DNA of 43,344 nucleotides, from NCBI GenBank assembly GCA_017432485.1, contig JAFRJB010000139.1:1-43344 (forward strand), in the 5' to 3' direction. The translations under genes and the position numbers were made by a program. This DNA comes from Clostridia bacterium. GTDB taxonomy: Bacteria > Bacillota > Clostridia > Oscillospirales > Acutalibacteraceae. The notes under the pieces were generated by a model. That model saw nothing but the letters and a program-made list of their open reading frames with translations. It did no database searches and was not told the origin of the DNA. Positions 1-6,478 of the stretch are shown here, in pieces. Positions within the stretch are counted from its first letter, which is position 1; the number at the start of each line of letters is the position of its first letter.

Positions 1-280
1 CGCAGTTTTGGTCTGCCTGATTTTTACAAAGGCAAGGCAAAACAGCGAAGTAATGCTGTCGCATTGCGAGATGTTTTAACGCAGTATTTGGGAAAAGCAG
101 GCGACCAAAACCTGTTAAGGTTCGGCTGTTTTTACCCTTTCAAGGGGAGCCGAGAAGCGGTTAAGAAGAAACGGTCAATTCACATTGCTTGTTTTGTTTG
201 CTCCGCAAACCCGACAGAACAAAGATTATCGTACCTACTTGGATTATAACCGACTTTTTTAGTTGGGCGAGTGGAACGAG

Positions 281-372
281 CAAAACCACCGCAGTTGGTT
301 CGATGTTCAATTTGTCCTCTTCTTGTCGCCCCTTGACGAGGGGAGATGTCACGAAGTGACAGAGGGGTAGAT
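281..372 (+). repeat. Dispersed intergenic repeat, copy A
   Basis: Closely matches bases 10151-10245 over about 90 bases: both contain GGTTCGATGTTCAATTT, TCCTCTTCTTGTCGCCCCTTG and AGAGGGGTAGA. A CCCCT/AGGGG hairpin (329-343) is followed by a TGTCAC-GAA-GTGACA hairpin (347-361). In copy B the second stem is a different sequence while the flanks are conserved. Confidence 0.8.
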
Positions 373-406
373 AACTGAACACTGAACACTGAAAACTGAA
401 AACTGA
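373..406. repeat. Short tandem repeat, CTGAA(C/A)A units
   Basis: Four to five units of about eight bases, alternating ACTGAACA and ACTGAAAA. The same units recur at 43144-43181 beside another gene end, so this is a dispersed short tandem repeat and not part of a gene. Confidence 0.8.
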
Positions 407-407
407 C

Positions 408-452
408 AAATAAGGGTTTGCGCGCTCACAGAGCGCGACAAATCCCTTATTT
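408..452 (-). terminator. Hairpin terminator of the DapF-like gene
   Basis: Outer arms AAATAAGGGTTTG (408-420) and CAAATCCCTTATTT (439-452) pair with one bulge. They enclose a perfect CGCGCTC-ACA-GAGCGCG hairpin (421-437). The stop codon of the minus-strand gene (447-449) lies inside the outer arm, and the RNA beyond the stem is TTTGTC. Confidence 0.55.
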
Positions 453-1163
453 GTCCTTAACGCTTGCCGTTAATGTACAATCAAATGCCCTGCTCAAATA
501 CCGCTTCATTTCCACGCGGCGTTCGCCTTTGGGGAAGCGGTAGGTTTTTTCAAAAAAGTCGCGCGCGGTTTCGCTCTCATAAAAAGCGAGCGCAATAGCG
601 GCGCTGCCTGCCGAAAAGGCGGTGGTGCACTCGCCTTTTTGGGCAAAATGAGGGGTCACGCTCTCATCCTGTAGCACTAACAGCACGGTGCTCTCACAGG
701 GGGAAGTTTCTGCGCATTGGCGCAGCAATTCTTCCGCGTTTTCCGCATGCTCCGGCGCGGCGATATAGTAGGTGCAACCGCCGAAGACAATTTGCGGCAG
801 GGTGCCGGTGTAGTCGCTTTGCGCCTTGCCGGCAAGCGCAAGGCAGCCAAGGTCATTTTCCACTTCTATGGTCGCGTTCATCGGCGAAGCGATGCCGCTT
901 GCAGAGAGTTGAAAACTGCCGCTTTCTTCGCTTTTTTCGCTGAGATATTTGCCGAAACACAGCGCGCAGTCCGCGCTGAAGAAATCCCCGGCGCATTCAC
1001 AGCGGGGAATGGCAATTTCGGTGCTGCGCACAAAGCCTGCCTGCACACTCAGCGGGGCGCCTTTGATAATTTCGGCGCTGCTTTGCGCAATGTTTTCGGC
1101 GCTCACACCGCCGACAATAATGACCGTATCGCCGCCGCAATCGTAAATGGTAAGTGTATCCAT
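447..1163 (-). CDS. Diaminopimelate epimerase-fold protein, catalytic cysteines apparently replaced
   Basis: 238 residues, starting at an ATG with GAGGA about six bases upstream. The opening (TIYDCGGDTVIIVGG), the block SADCALCFGKYL and the late block TAFSAGSAAIALAF resemble the N-terminal strand and the two active-site loops of DapF and related amino-acid racemases such as histidine racemase. In DapF the loops read FCGNGARCFARYV and ACGTGACA. Aligned by eye, both catalytic cysteines fall on serine here, so racemase activity is doubtful. At 238 residues it is shorter than typical DapF (about 270-280). It is transcribed away from the hydrogenase genes and followed by its own hairpin. It could be an inactive or re-purposed racemase-fold protein; substrate unknown. 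Confidence 0.55.
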   Translation of the reverse strand: MDTLTIYDCGGDTVIIVGGVSAENIAQSSAEIIKGAPLSVQAGFVRSTEIAIPRCECAGDFFSADCALCFGKYLSEKSEESGSFQLSASGIASPMNATIEVENDLGCLALAGKAQSDYTGTLPQIVFGGCTYYIAAPEHAENAEELLRQCAETSPCESTVLLVLQDESVTPHFAQKGECTTAFSAGSAAIALAFYESETARDFFEKTYRFPKGERRVEMKRYLSRAFDCTLTASVKDK

Positions 1164-1392
1164 AGTGTCCTCACAAAAACTTTAAATGAAGTCCATATAT
1201 AAAAATACCATAAAATGAGTGCGCCGTCAAAGCCCGGGCAGTAAGAGCATTGGTGGTTTCTTACAGAAATACCACAATTTTTTGCCGATTTTTTCACCGC
1301 CTGCGCCTTGCATTGCGCGTGCGTGTGTGTTATTATATATAAGATTAAAAAAGTATAATAGGAAACTTTGGGCTTTTTGAGAAAGGTATTTT

Positions 1393-1740
1393 ATGATAGT
1401 TAGAGACGTAATTGATATTTTAGAAGCAGAAGTTGTGTATGAAGCAGATTTAGATGCCGAGATTCTCTCCGCCTGCGGCAGCGATATGATGAGCGATGTG
1501 CTCGCGTTTGTTAAAGACCAGTCGGTGCTGCTCACCGGTCTTGTCAACCCCCAGGTGGTCAGAACCGCAGATATGATGGATATGCACTGCATTGTTTTTG
1601 TCAGAGGCAAATCTCCCGACCAAACCATTATTGATTTGGCCAAGGAGAGAGGCATCACCATTTTAAAATCCCGCTTTAGAATGTTTACCGCCTGCGGCAG
1701 ACTGTATGATGCGGGCTTGCGCGGAGGGTGCGATATCTGA
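1393..1740 (+). CDS. DRTGG-domain regulatory protein of hydrogenase cluster
   Basis: 115 residues. The sequence (IVRDVIDILEAEVVYEAD, then VLLTGLVNPQVVRTADMM and IVFVRGKSPDQTIIDLAKE) matches the small DRTGG-domain proteins that accompany clostridial HydABC hydrogenases; the domain is thought to bind a ligand or nucleotide and is also found near CBS domains. First gene of the accessory operon. A TATAAT box (1354-1359) lies 33 bases upstream of the start and AGAAAGG serves as ribosome binding site. The next gene begins on the last base of this gene's stop codon, implying coupled translation. Its exact role in hydrogenase control is not known. Confidence 0.75.
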   Translation: MIVRDVIDILEAEVVYEADLDAEILSACGSDMMSDVLAFVKDQSVLLTGLVNPQVVRTADMMDMHCIVFVRGKSPDQTIIDLAKERGITILKSRFRMFTACGRLYDAGLRGGCDI

Positions 1741-2165
1741 TGGCAGGATTAAAATTGACTTACGACATCTCCTCTGCGGAGGATGATTTTACAAGAGCCG
1801 GCGAAGCCTCCGGCTCCGTGAAGAAAAAACTGCGCCAAATCGGCTACAACCCCGAAGCCATTCGCAAGGTATCGATTGCGATGTATGAGGGCGAAATCAA
1901 TGTTGCCATTCATGCCGGCGGCGGTAAAGCGCAAGTGGAGATTGCGCCCGATGCGGTCACAATGGTGCTCATTGACCACGGCCCCGGTATTGCCGATGTG
2001 GAAAAGGCAATGCAGGAGGGTTGGTCCACCGCTCCCCAAGAGGTCAGAAACCTCGGCTTCGGCGCCGGAATGGGCTTGCCGAACATGAAGAAATACACCG
2101 ACTCCATGGAAATAGAAACCGAAGTCGGCAAAGGCACAACCATTACGATGGTGGTCAAGGCTTAA
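1740..2165 (+). CDS. Anti-sigma-factor-type ATP-binding protein (HATPase_c)
   Basis: 141 residues with the GHKL ATPase motifs of serine-kinase anti-sigma factors (RsbW/SpoIIAB type): N box MYEGEINVAIHAGGG, G1 box IDHGPGI and G2 region GFGAGMGLPNMKKY. No histidine phosphoacceptor domain is present. I prefer the ATG at 1740, which overlaps the preceding stop as TGATG and has GGAGGG eleven bases upstream; the in-frame GTG at 1728 lies inside that ribosome binding site. Proteins of this kind recur in clostridial hydrogenase loci, where a role in sensing redox or controlling expression is suspected but unproven. No sigma factor or antagonist lies nearby. Confidence 0.8.
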   Translation: MAGLKLTYDISSAEDDFTRAGEASGSVKKKLRQIGYNPEAIRKVSIAMYEGEINVAIHAGGGKAQVEIAPDAVTMVLIDHGPGIADVEKAMQEGWSTAPQEVRNLGFGAGMGLPNMKKYTDSMEIETEVGKGTTITMVVKA

Positions 2166-2201
2166 CGCTTTGACAGGCAACAGGACACAGGCAACAGATG
2201 T

Positions 2202-2310
2202 CAGCGCGCTGCGCTGCAAGAGTCGATATGTGCAGAGCACTCGATATATTGCCGGTGGCAATTCGATATAATTTGCAAAAGCAAATTTCGATATGTTTGC
2301 GAGAGCAAAC
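2202..2310. repeat. Array of five small hairpins, four preceded by TCGATAT
   Basis: Stems and loops: CAGCGC-GCT-GCGCTG (2202-2216), GTGC-AGA-GCAC (2230-2240), ATTGCC-GGT-GGCAAT (2248-2262), AATTTGC-AAAA-GCAAATT (2270-2287; its last T abuts the next linker) and GTTTGC-GAGA-GCAAAC (2295-2310). The last four are each immediately preceded by TCGATAT (2223, 2241, 2263, 2288). Every stem has a different sequence but is perfectly self-complementary. Confidence 0.9.
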
Positions 2311-2342
2311 AAGAGAGGGCGACACATTCGCGCTTGATTAGA

Positions 2343-2403
2343 AAGATTCCTCGACTGCGCTCGGAATGACAAAAGATGTCATCTCGACCGAAGTGGAGAG
2401 ATC
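2343..2403. repeat. Imperfect inverted repeat, CTCGACT...GAAGTGGAG type
   Basis: Arms ATTCCTCGACTGCGCTCGG and CTCGACCGAAGTGGAGAGAT meet around GAATGACAAAAGATGTCATC. I recognise this as a class of intergenic repeat common in many bacterial genomes; it is not part of a gene. Confidence 0.6.
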
Positions 2404-2490
2404 TTTACAATGCGAGGCAGAGCCGCAGAGGGGGGCACATGCTGACCGCTGACTGCCGACCGCCAACAATATTCGAAAGAAGATTAGAGA

Positions 2491-3789
2491 ATGAATGTTT
2501 TTTTCCATTCAGTAGCATTAGAAAAAGAGAAATGTATCGGGTGCACCACCTGCATTAAGCGCTGCCCGACCGAGGCCATTCGCGTGCGCAACGGTAAGGC
2601 GCAAATCAGCGCGGCGCGCTGTATTGACTGCGGTGAGTGCATTCGCGTTTGCTCCAAAGGCGCCAAGCGCGCCCACTCCACCCGCCTGTCCGCGCTCGAG
2701 AACTGGGAATATAAAGTAGCGATTCCCGCGCCGGCGCTGTTCGGGCAGTTTAATCATTTAGATGATATTGACATTGTACTCAACGGCTTGAAGAAAATCG
2801 GCTTTAACGATGTGTACGAAGTCTCGCGCGGTGCGGAGGTTGTGACCGATGTCACCCGCCGCATGCTTGCCGAGAATAAGCTAAAACTCCCGGTGATTTC
2901 TTCGGCTTGCCCGGCAGTGGTGCGCTTAATTCGCCAGCGCTTCCCGGGTTTGATTGACCATGTTTTGCCGATTAAAGCGCCGATGGAAGTGACCGCGCGC
3001 ATCGCCAAAACCGAGTGCAGTGAAAAATACGGTGTGCCGATGGAGAAGGTGGGTGTCTTTTTCATTACCCCCTGCCCCGCAAAGGTAACCGACTTTGCCG
3101 CACCGATCGGCTCTGCCCGCTCGTGGGTAGACGGCGCGATTTCCATTGCCAAGATTTACCCGAAGCTCTCCGAAGCGATGGATAAAGAAGTAGACCTGCG
3201 CCACTTAGAGAGAATTGCCAAGAGCGGCATGACCGGCGTGCGCTGGGCGACCAGCGGCGGCGAGAGCAAGGCGGCGGTGGAAGACCGCTACCTGGCGGCA
3301 GACGGGATTGAAAATGTCATTAACGTGCTCGAACAGTTGGAAGACGAGCGCATACAGGATGTAGATTTTATCGAGCTCAACGCCTGCAACGGCGGCTGTG
3401 TCGGCGGGGTGCTGTGTGTCGAAAATCCCTACATCGCCAAAGCGCGCATTCAGCGCTTAAATAAATTTTTACCGCCGTCGTGTAACCACTACGAGACTTC
3501 GATGAACCAAATGATTAATTGGACTCAGGAGCTCGAATACACCCCGGTAATGCAGCTTTCCGAAGATTTAGAGCAGGCAATCTCGATGATGGATGAGATT
3601 GAAGAGCTGCGCACCAGGCTCCCCGGTATCGACTGCGGGTCCTGCGGTTCGCCCACCTGCAAAGCCTTTGCCGAAGATGTGGTAATGGGCAAGGTTAACG
3701 AGAGCGAATGTATTTTTATTTTGAAAAATAAGGTGAAGAAAGCGGCAAAAGCGCTTTCGCAATTAGGAGTAGAGGATGACAGTAACTGA
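2491..3789 (+). CDS. Sensory-type [FeFe]-hydrogenase homologue with extra iron-sulfur domains
   Basis: 432 residues. Two ferredoxin-type [4Fe-4S] motifs (Cys15/18/21/25 and Cys44/47/50/54) precede a hydrogenase large-subunit domain. The four H-cluster cysteines appear present: Cys140 in SSACPAVV, Cys195 in TPCPAK, Cys299 and Cys303 in NACNGGC. A C-terminal DCGSCGSPTC...C block (Cys382/385/390/407) resembles the [4Fe-4S] domain of RnfB/CO-dehydrogenase-type proteins. The residue just before Cys140 is Ala; catalytic enzymes usually have the proton-relay Cys there, and its loss is typical of group C/D (HydS-like) putative sensors. No PAS domain. It sits among signalling-type genes and probably senses H2 or redox state; I infer it is not the main catalyst. 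Confidence 0.75.
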   Translation: MNVFFHSVALEKEKCIGCTTCIKRCPTEAIRVRNGKAQISAARCIDCGECIRVCSKGAKRAHSTRLSALENWEYKVAIPAPALFGQFNHLDDIDIVLNGLKKIGFNDVYEVSRGAEVVTDVTRRMLAENKLKLPVISSACPAVVRLIRQRFPGLIDHVLPIKAPMEVTARIAKTECSEKYGVPMEKVGVFFITPCPAKVTDFAAPIGSARSWVDGAISIAKIYPKLSEAMDKEVDLRHLERIAKSGMTGVRWATSGGESKAAVEDRYLAADGIENVINVLEQLEDERIQDVDFIELNACNGGCVGGVLCVENPYIAKARIQRLNKFLPPSCNHYETSMNQMINWTQELEYTPVMQLSEDLEQAISMMDEIEELRTRLPGIDCGSCGSPTCKAFAEDVVMGKVNESECIFILKNKVKKAAKALSQLGVEDDSN

Positions 3790-4108
3790 TTTAGCCGAAC
3801 AACTCAATCTCAAGCCCTTGGCGGGCATGGGCGGCGCACAGAATGATGTGCTCACCTGCTATGCGGGTGATTTGCTCAGTTGGGTCATGGGCAGAGCCGG
3901 AGAGGGCAGCGTGTGGCTGACCGTGATGGGCAATGTCAACGCCATTGCCGTTGCCACGCTTGCCGACTGCGCCTGCATTGTGCTCACCGAAAACGCACCG
4001 CTGGATGAAGATGCGCGGCAGCGCGCCGATATGCAGAATGTGCCGGTGCTTTCGACCGAACTCAATGCCTACGAAATGTCGGTCAAGATTGCGGCGATAC
4101 TCTCATGA
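3776..4108 (+). CDS. Second small DRTGG-like protein of hydrogenase cluster
   Basis: 110 residues (TVTDLAEQLNLKPLAGMGG, YAGDLLSWVMGRAGEGSVWL, ADCACIVLTENAPLD). It resembles the C-terminal DRTGG/HPr-kinase-N-like family commonly encoded beside HydS-like and PHP genes in clostridial hydrogenase loci. The start overlaps the end of the previous gene by 14 bases with AGGAG upstream, and its own stop overlaps the next start, so expression is coupled on both sides. Function unknown; a ligand-binding partner of the sensory hydrogenase is plausible. Confidence 0.65.
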   Translation: MTVTDLAEQLNLKPLAGMGGAQNDVLTCYAGDLLSWVMGRAGEGSVWLTVMGNVNAIAVATLADCACIVLTENAPLDEDARQRADMQNVPVLSTELNAYEMSVKIAAILS

Positions 4109-4821
4109 GAGCGGCTTACGATTTTCACCTGCATTCCTGCCTGTCCCCCTGCGGCGATTCGGATATGACACCGAACAATTTGGTCAATATGGCAAAGCTG
4201 CTGGGGCTGGATGTGATTGCGTTGACCGACCATAACTCCTGCCGCAACTGTGAAGCGGCGGTAGAGGTCGGCAAACAGGTCGGTGTGTGCGTGGTGCCCG
4301 GGATGGAACTGAGCACAAGTGAAGATATTCATGTGGTGTGCCTGTTTCCCGATACCGAAAAAGCTATGGCGTTTTCGCGCTATGTCAGGGAGCATACGGC
4401 GCATATTGCCAACCGCCCGGAAGTCTACGGTGCGCAACAGGTGTTAAACAGCAGTGACGAATGCATCGGTGAAGAAGAGGACTTGCTCTTGTTAGCAACC
4501 GAAATCGGCATTGAGCAGGCGTTTGACTTGGTAAAAAGTCACGGCGGCTTTGCGTACCCCGCGCATATAGACAGAGACTCTTACAGTGTGACTGCCGTGC
4601 TCGGCGATTTGCCGCCGGAGTGTAACCACGGCTTTGCGGAAATGAGTTACGATGCCGATGAAAGTGCACTCAGAGCGCTGTATTCCCTTGAAGGGGTGGA
4701 GCTCATACAGTCATCGGATGCGCATTATCTGGAAAATATGAAAGAAGCGACCAATTATATTGAATTGGAGGCGCTCACACCGCAGGCGGTTATTGATTAC
4801 TTTGCCAAGAGGGCAAAGTAA
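4105..4821 (+). CDS. PHP-domain metal-dependent phosphoesterase
   Basis: 238 residues with the metal-binding motifs of the PHP family: DFHLHSCLSPCGD (His8, His10), ALTDHNSCRN, VVPGMELSTSEDIHVVC, GGFAYPAHIDRD and SSDAHYLE. The family hydrolyses phosphoesters using two or three metal ions in a beta-alpha barrel. The start overlaps the previous stop as ATGA. PHP proteins of this subtype recur in clostridial HydABC accessory operons; substrate unknown, possibly a nucleotide signal. It closes the accessory operon. Confidence 0.85.
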   Translation: MRAAYDFHLHSCLSPCGDSDMTPNNLVNMAKLLGLDVIALTDHNSCRNCEAAVEVGKQVGVCVVPGMELSTSEDIHVVCLFPDTEKAMAFSRYVREHTAHIANRPEVYGAQQVLNSSDECIGEEEDLLLLATEIGIEQAFDLVKSHGGFAYPAHIDRDSYSVTAVLGDLPPECNHGFAEMSYDADESALRALYSLEGVELIQSSDAHYLENMKEATNYIELEALTPQAVIDYFAKRAK

Positions 4822-4823
4822 TT

Positions 4824-4920
4824 GACAATTCGGAATGCGGAGTTCGGAATGAATTAAAGGTGGCGCGCACGGCGCACATTTAAATGCCGGCTGCCGGCTG
4901 CCGACTGCTGACCGCTAAAC
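4824..4920. repeat. Short tandem tracts (TGCGGAGTTCGGAA and GCCGGCTGCCGACTGCTG)
   Basis: Two drifting tandem tracts: CGGAATGCGGAGTTCGGAATG (about 4831-4851) and GCCGGCTGCCGGCTGCCGAC continuing CTGCTGACCGC (4886-4916). The first recurs at 10076-10099 and 43066-43087, the second near 2441-2462. Between them AGGTGGCGCGC matches the sequence at 43091. Confidence 0.7.
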
Positions 4921-4955
4921 AGCTAAAAATTTTAAAATTATTTGAGTGCAATCAC

Positions 4956-5024
4956 TTTTGTGAGAGCACAAAAACGGTTTTGAATTTTTAATAGAAAATT
5001 TTTAAATTTGTGCGTTTAACGCAC
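4956..5024. repeat. Two small hairpins ahead of hydC
   Basis: TTTTGTG-AGAG-CACAAAA (4956-4973) and GTGCGT-TTA-ACGCAC (5010-5024) are perfect stems with 3-4 nt loops. The second ends a few bases before the GGGGAGG ribosome binding site of hydC, so it could influence translation if transcribed. Confidence 0.75.
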
Positions 5025-5040
5025 GGGGAGGAAAGAAACA

Positions 5041-5535
5041 ATGATAAAAAAAATCAGCAAAATTCCTTTTAAAGGAACCCCTGAACAAGAGGCTGAGCTG
5101 AAAAAGGTTATCGAAGACAATCTCGGCGATCCGGGTGCTGTGATGCCGGTGCTGCAAGGCGCGCAGGACATCTACGGTTACCTGCCCATTGAGGTGCAAA
5201 AAATCGTTGCAGACGGTCTTGGCATGCCGCTTGAAGAAGTTTACGGCGTGGCAACCTTCTATTCACAGTTCGCGCTCTCGCCCAAAGGGGAGTACGCCAT
5301 CAGCGTTTGCCTGGGTACCGCTTGCTATGTCAAGGGTGCGGCAAAAATTTTAGAGACTCTCTCAGAGCAACTCGGCATCGGTGCGGAAGAGTGCACCGAC
5401 GATGGTAAGTTTTCCATTTCCGCTTGCCGCTGCATCGGCGCCTGCGGTCTTGCACCTGTCATGACCATCAATGATGAAGTCTACGGCAGACTGGAAACCA
5501 AAGATGTTGAGGGAATTCTCAAGCAGTACAAATAA
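5041..5535 (+). CDS. hydC: HydC / NuoE-like [2Fe-2S] hydrogenase subunit
   Basis: 164 residues, the usual length. It is the 24-kDa NuoE-type subunit: helical N-terminus followed by a thioredoxin-like domain with [2Fe-2S] ligands Cys90 and Cys95 (VCLGTACYVKGA) and Cys131 and Cys135 (RCIGACGLAP). With HydA and HydB it forms the trimeric NAD-linked [FeFe]-hydrogenase that in many Clostridia couples NADH and reduced ferredoxin to H2 (electron bifurcation or confurcation) in the cytoplasm. A strong GGGGAGGAAAG site precedes the ATG. First gene of the catalytic operon, nine bases before the next. Confidence 0.93.
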   Translation: MIKKISKIPFKGTPEQEAELKKVIEDNLGDPGAVMPVLQGAQDIYGYLPIEVQKIVADGLGMPLEEVYGVATFYSQFALSPKGEYAISVCLGTACYVKGAAKILETLSEQLGIGAEECTDDGKFSISACRCIGACGLAPVMTINDEVYGRLETKDVEGILKQYK

Positions 5536-5543
5536 GGAGCAAC

Positions 5544-6098
5544 ATGAGAGAACTTTCATTAAATGTGATGGATATTGCGCAGAATTCGGTGCGCGCAGAG
5601 GCGACAGAGCTTGCCATTCGCTGTGTGCAGGATACCGCGGCGCAGACCTTGACCATCACGCTTGAAGATAACGGCTGCGGAATGAGTCGGGAGCAGATTG
5701 CAAGTGTTACCGACCCGTTTTTCACCACCAGAACCACCCGCAAGGTGGGTCTTGGCGTGCCGCTCTTCAAGATGGCGGCAGAGCAAACCGGCGGCAGTTT
5801 TGAGATCACATCCGCACCGGGCGAAGGCACCGTGACGACGGCGACCTTCTGCACCGACCATGTGGATATGACACCGCTGGGCGATATTAACTCTACTGTC
5901 AGCCTTTTAATCAACTCAAACCCCGAAATGGATTTTGTGTTTGAGAGAAAGGTGGATGAAAAGTCCTTTACTCTCGATACCCGGCAGCTGCGGGAAGTGC
6001 TCGGCGATGTGCCGCTCAACAACCCCGAAGTTGCGCTGTGGATCAGTTCCTTTCTGGAAGAAAACGAAAAAGACTTATTTGGAGGTAAAGACCAATGA
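5544..6098 (+). CDS. GHKL ATP-binding accessory protein in hyd operon
   Basis: 184 residues. The N-terminal ~110 residues carry a histidine-kinase-like ATPase fold: MDIAQNSVRAEATELA (N box), LEDNGCGMS (G1), VTDPFFTTRTTRKVGLGVPLFK (F and G2 boxes; longer motif at about residues 65-86) and GEGTVTTATF. No dimerisation/phosphoacceptor domain and no membrane segment. The C-terminal ~70 residues are not recognised. It sits between hydC and the ferredoxin-like gene, and the next start overlaps its stop as ATGA. Proteins of this type are regular members of clostridial hydABC operons; function undetermined. Confidence 0.85.
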   Translation: MRELSLNVMDIAQNSVRAEATELAIRCVQDTAAQTLTITLEDNGCGMSREQIASVTDPFFTTRTTRKVGLGVPLFKMAAEQTGGSFEITSAPGEGTVTTATFCTDHVDMTPLGDINSTVSLLINSNPEMDFVFERKVDEKSFTLDTRQLREVLGDVPLNNPEVALWISSFLEENEKDLFGGKDQ

Positions 6099-6466
6099 AA
6101 TCATTAGCTGAGTTGCAAGCCATCAGAGACAAAGCAAGAACACAGCTGAATATCAGAAACGAGAATGAAAACAACATCAGAGTTCTCGTTGGTATGGCGA
6201 CCTGCGGTATTGCGGCAGGCGCGCGCCCGGTGCTCAATGCGTTTGTAGAAGAGTGCGCAAAGAGAGGGCTTGAGAATGTAACCGTCACGCAGACCGGTTG
6301 TATCGGCATTTGCCAGTATGAGCCGGTTGTGGAAGTGGTCGTTCCCGGCGAAGAAAAGGTTACATATGTGAAGATGGACGCCGAGAAGGCGCTCAAAGTT
6401 GTCAATGACCACTTAGTAAACAGAAACGTTGTGACCGAGTATACCATCGGTAAGTACAGTGAATAA
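6095..6466 (+). CDS. Thioredoxin-like [2Fe-2S] ferredoxin accessory subunit
   Basis: 123 residues. A thioredoxin-fold ferredoxin resembling the N-terminal domain of HydB: ligand region VGMATCGIAAGARPV (Cys37) and TQTGCIGICQYEP (Cys69, Cys73). Probably an extra electron carrier of the hydrogenase or an assembly partner. The start overlaps the previous stop by four bases, and the HydB start follows after GGAGGAAAG. Confidence 0.88.
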   Translation: MKSLAELQAIRDKARTQLNIRNENENNIRVLVGMATCGIAAGARPVLNAFVEECAKRGLENVTVTQTGCIGICQYEPVVEVVVPGEEKVTYVKMDAEKALKVVNDHLVNRNVVTEYTIGKYSE

Positions 6467-6478
6467 GGAGGAAAGTAG

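Larger units (their letters stand above)
1..446. other. Gene-free repeat-rich segment
   Basis: No convincing gene lies here. One reading frame stays open from base 1 to 249 but has no family resemblance and lies in imperfect inverted-repeat sequence. Visible items are: an imperfect inverted repeat with arms at about 3-30 and 91-118; a GTTTGC-TCC-GCAAAC hairpin near 196-210; one copy of a dispersed repeat at 281-372; a CTGAAAA/CTGAACA tandem tract at 373-406; and a hairpin terminator at 408-452. All look like non-coding repeat DNA that recurs elsewhere in the window. Confidence 0.6.
2166..2490. other. Gene-free spacer with hairpin arrays
   Basis: No gene seen. It holds a five-hairpin array (2202-2310), an imperfect inverted repeat (2343-2403) and a purine/pyrimidine-biased CTGACCGCTGACTGCCGACC tract near 2441-2462. 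The following gene is on the same strand, so the spacer may be transcribed. Confidence 0.6.

Noticed and set aside
1..249. Open frame from the window edge to base 249
   Set aside because: No start in view, no family resemblance, and it runs through inverted-repeat sequence seen elsewhere as non-coding.
447..1163. Assignment as a working dapF
   Set aside because: Both expected catalytic cysteines appear to be serine and the gene lies outside any lysine-pathway context.
2202..2310. CRISPR-like array (TCGATAT repeats with variable units)
   Set aside because: Repeats are seven bases, the variable parts are self-complementary hairpins and not unique spacers, and there are no cas genes.
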